A DNA stretch of 42,220 nt from Alphaproteobacteria bacterium (GTDB lineage: Bacteria; Pseudomonadota; Alphaproteobacteria; Rickettsiales; JABCZZ01): positions 1 through 42,220 of the forward strand of contig JABDAT010000011.1 in assembly GCA_013288985.1 (NCBI GenBank), in the 5' to 3' direction. Shown one piece after another: positions 42,127 through 42,220 of this stretch (its first letter is position 1; each line of letters begins with the position of its first letter). Under the pieces are notes generated by a model. It had not been told where the DNA came from, ran no database searches, and saw only the letters and a program-made list of their open reading frames with translations. The position numbers were made by a program, and so were the translations under genes.

Positions 42127-42220
42127 ATGCATCCATACTGCCAGATTTTCCTTAACAGTCTTGAAGCTGCTTTTGCGCTCGCAGTCCATGGAGAGACGGG
42201 CTGGTTTGCCGCCTGGGCGT
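42127..42220 (+). CDS. Start of an unrecognised gene (cut by window end)
   Basis: ATG at 42127 follows GGGAG closely and eight bases separate it from the tlyA stop. Thirty-one codons stay open to the window edge (starting MHPYCQIFLN). Too short to assign; position suggests co-transcription with tlyA. Confidence 0.5.
   Translation, partial: MHPYCQIFLNSLEAAFALAVHGETGWFAAWA

Overview
The window reads as an ordinary chromosomal stretch of an alphaproteobacterium of medium GC content, with moderately AT-rich accessory genes and many small intergenic repeats. Three things point there. The first is the block ffh-rpsP-rimM-trmD-rplS followed by leuC-leuD-leuB-asd. The second is a heat-shock promoter of the alphaproteobacterial RpoH type in front of groESL. 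The third is a leader resembling the alphaproteobacterial speF motif in front of an ornithine decarboxylase. No phage, transposase, plasmid or CRISPR locus is visible. The lineage cannot be fixed from sequence alone; a deep-branching or environmental alphaproteobacterium is the likeliest reading.

Layout. 1-4.6 kb: partial unknown gene, ELM1-like protein, 2OG-Fe(II) oxygenase, ArnT/PMT-type glycosyltransferase, GDT1/TMEM165-like transporter. 4.6-10 kb: tRNA-Gly, CnoX/YbbN thioredoxin-TPR protein, Trm112-like protein, an unusual short glutamine synthetase homologue, groEL-groES with a strong terminator and RpoH promoter, and a family 5-like uracil-DNA glycosylase carrying a low-complexity insertion. 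10-15.9 kb: a His-rich unknown protein, trpS, two distantly related four-helix membrane proteins on either side of an unknown soluble protein, and xthA. 15.9-16.4 kb: repeat-rich spacer. 16.4-20.6 kb: cfa and the sulfate transporter genes cysA-cysW-cysT. 20.6-23.7 kb: speF-like leader, ornithine/lysine decarboxylase, deoxyhypusine-synthase-like enzyme (polyamine synthesis) and a DUF305 lipoprotein. 23.7-28.9 kb: leucine/aspartate-semialdehyde operon leuC-orf-leuD-yciI-leuB-asd-orf on the minus strand. 29-32.6 kb: translation/SRP block, with a degenerate duplicate of the trmD 3' part between trmD and rplS. 32.7-37 kb: tRNA-Lys with a decayed 3'-end copy downstream, a lone MEDS-domain protein, a large protein with two GGDEF-like halves and its small partner, and a methyltransferase. 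37-42.2 kb: a pilin-like protein, a D,D-carboxypeptidase with SPOR domain, an unknown protein, xseB-ispA-tlyA and the start of another gene.

The most interesting items are the tandem GGDEF-fold protein at 33819-35942 (second half with a replaced signature), overlapping short reading frames inside the speF-like leader, the out-of-frame partial duplication of trmD, the pair of distantly related membrane proteins around 12-15 kb, and an unusual glutamine synthetase homologue. Families were assigned by motif reading from memory; no database search was run.
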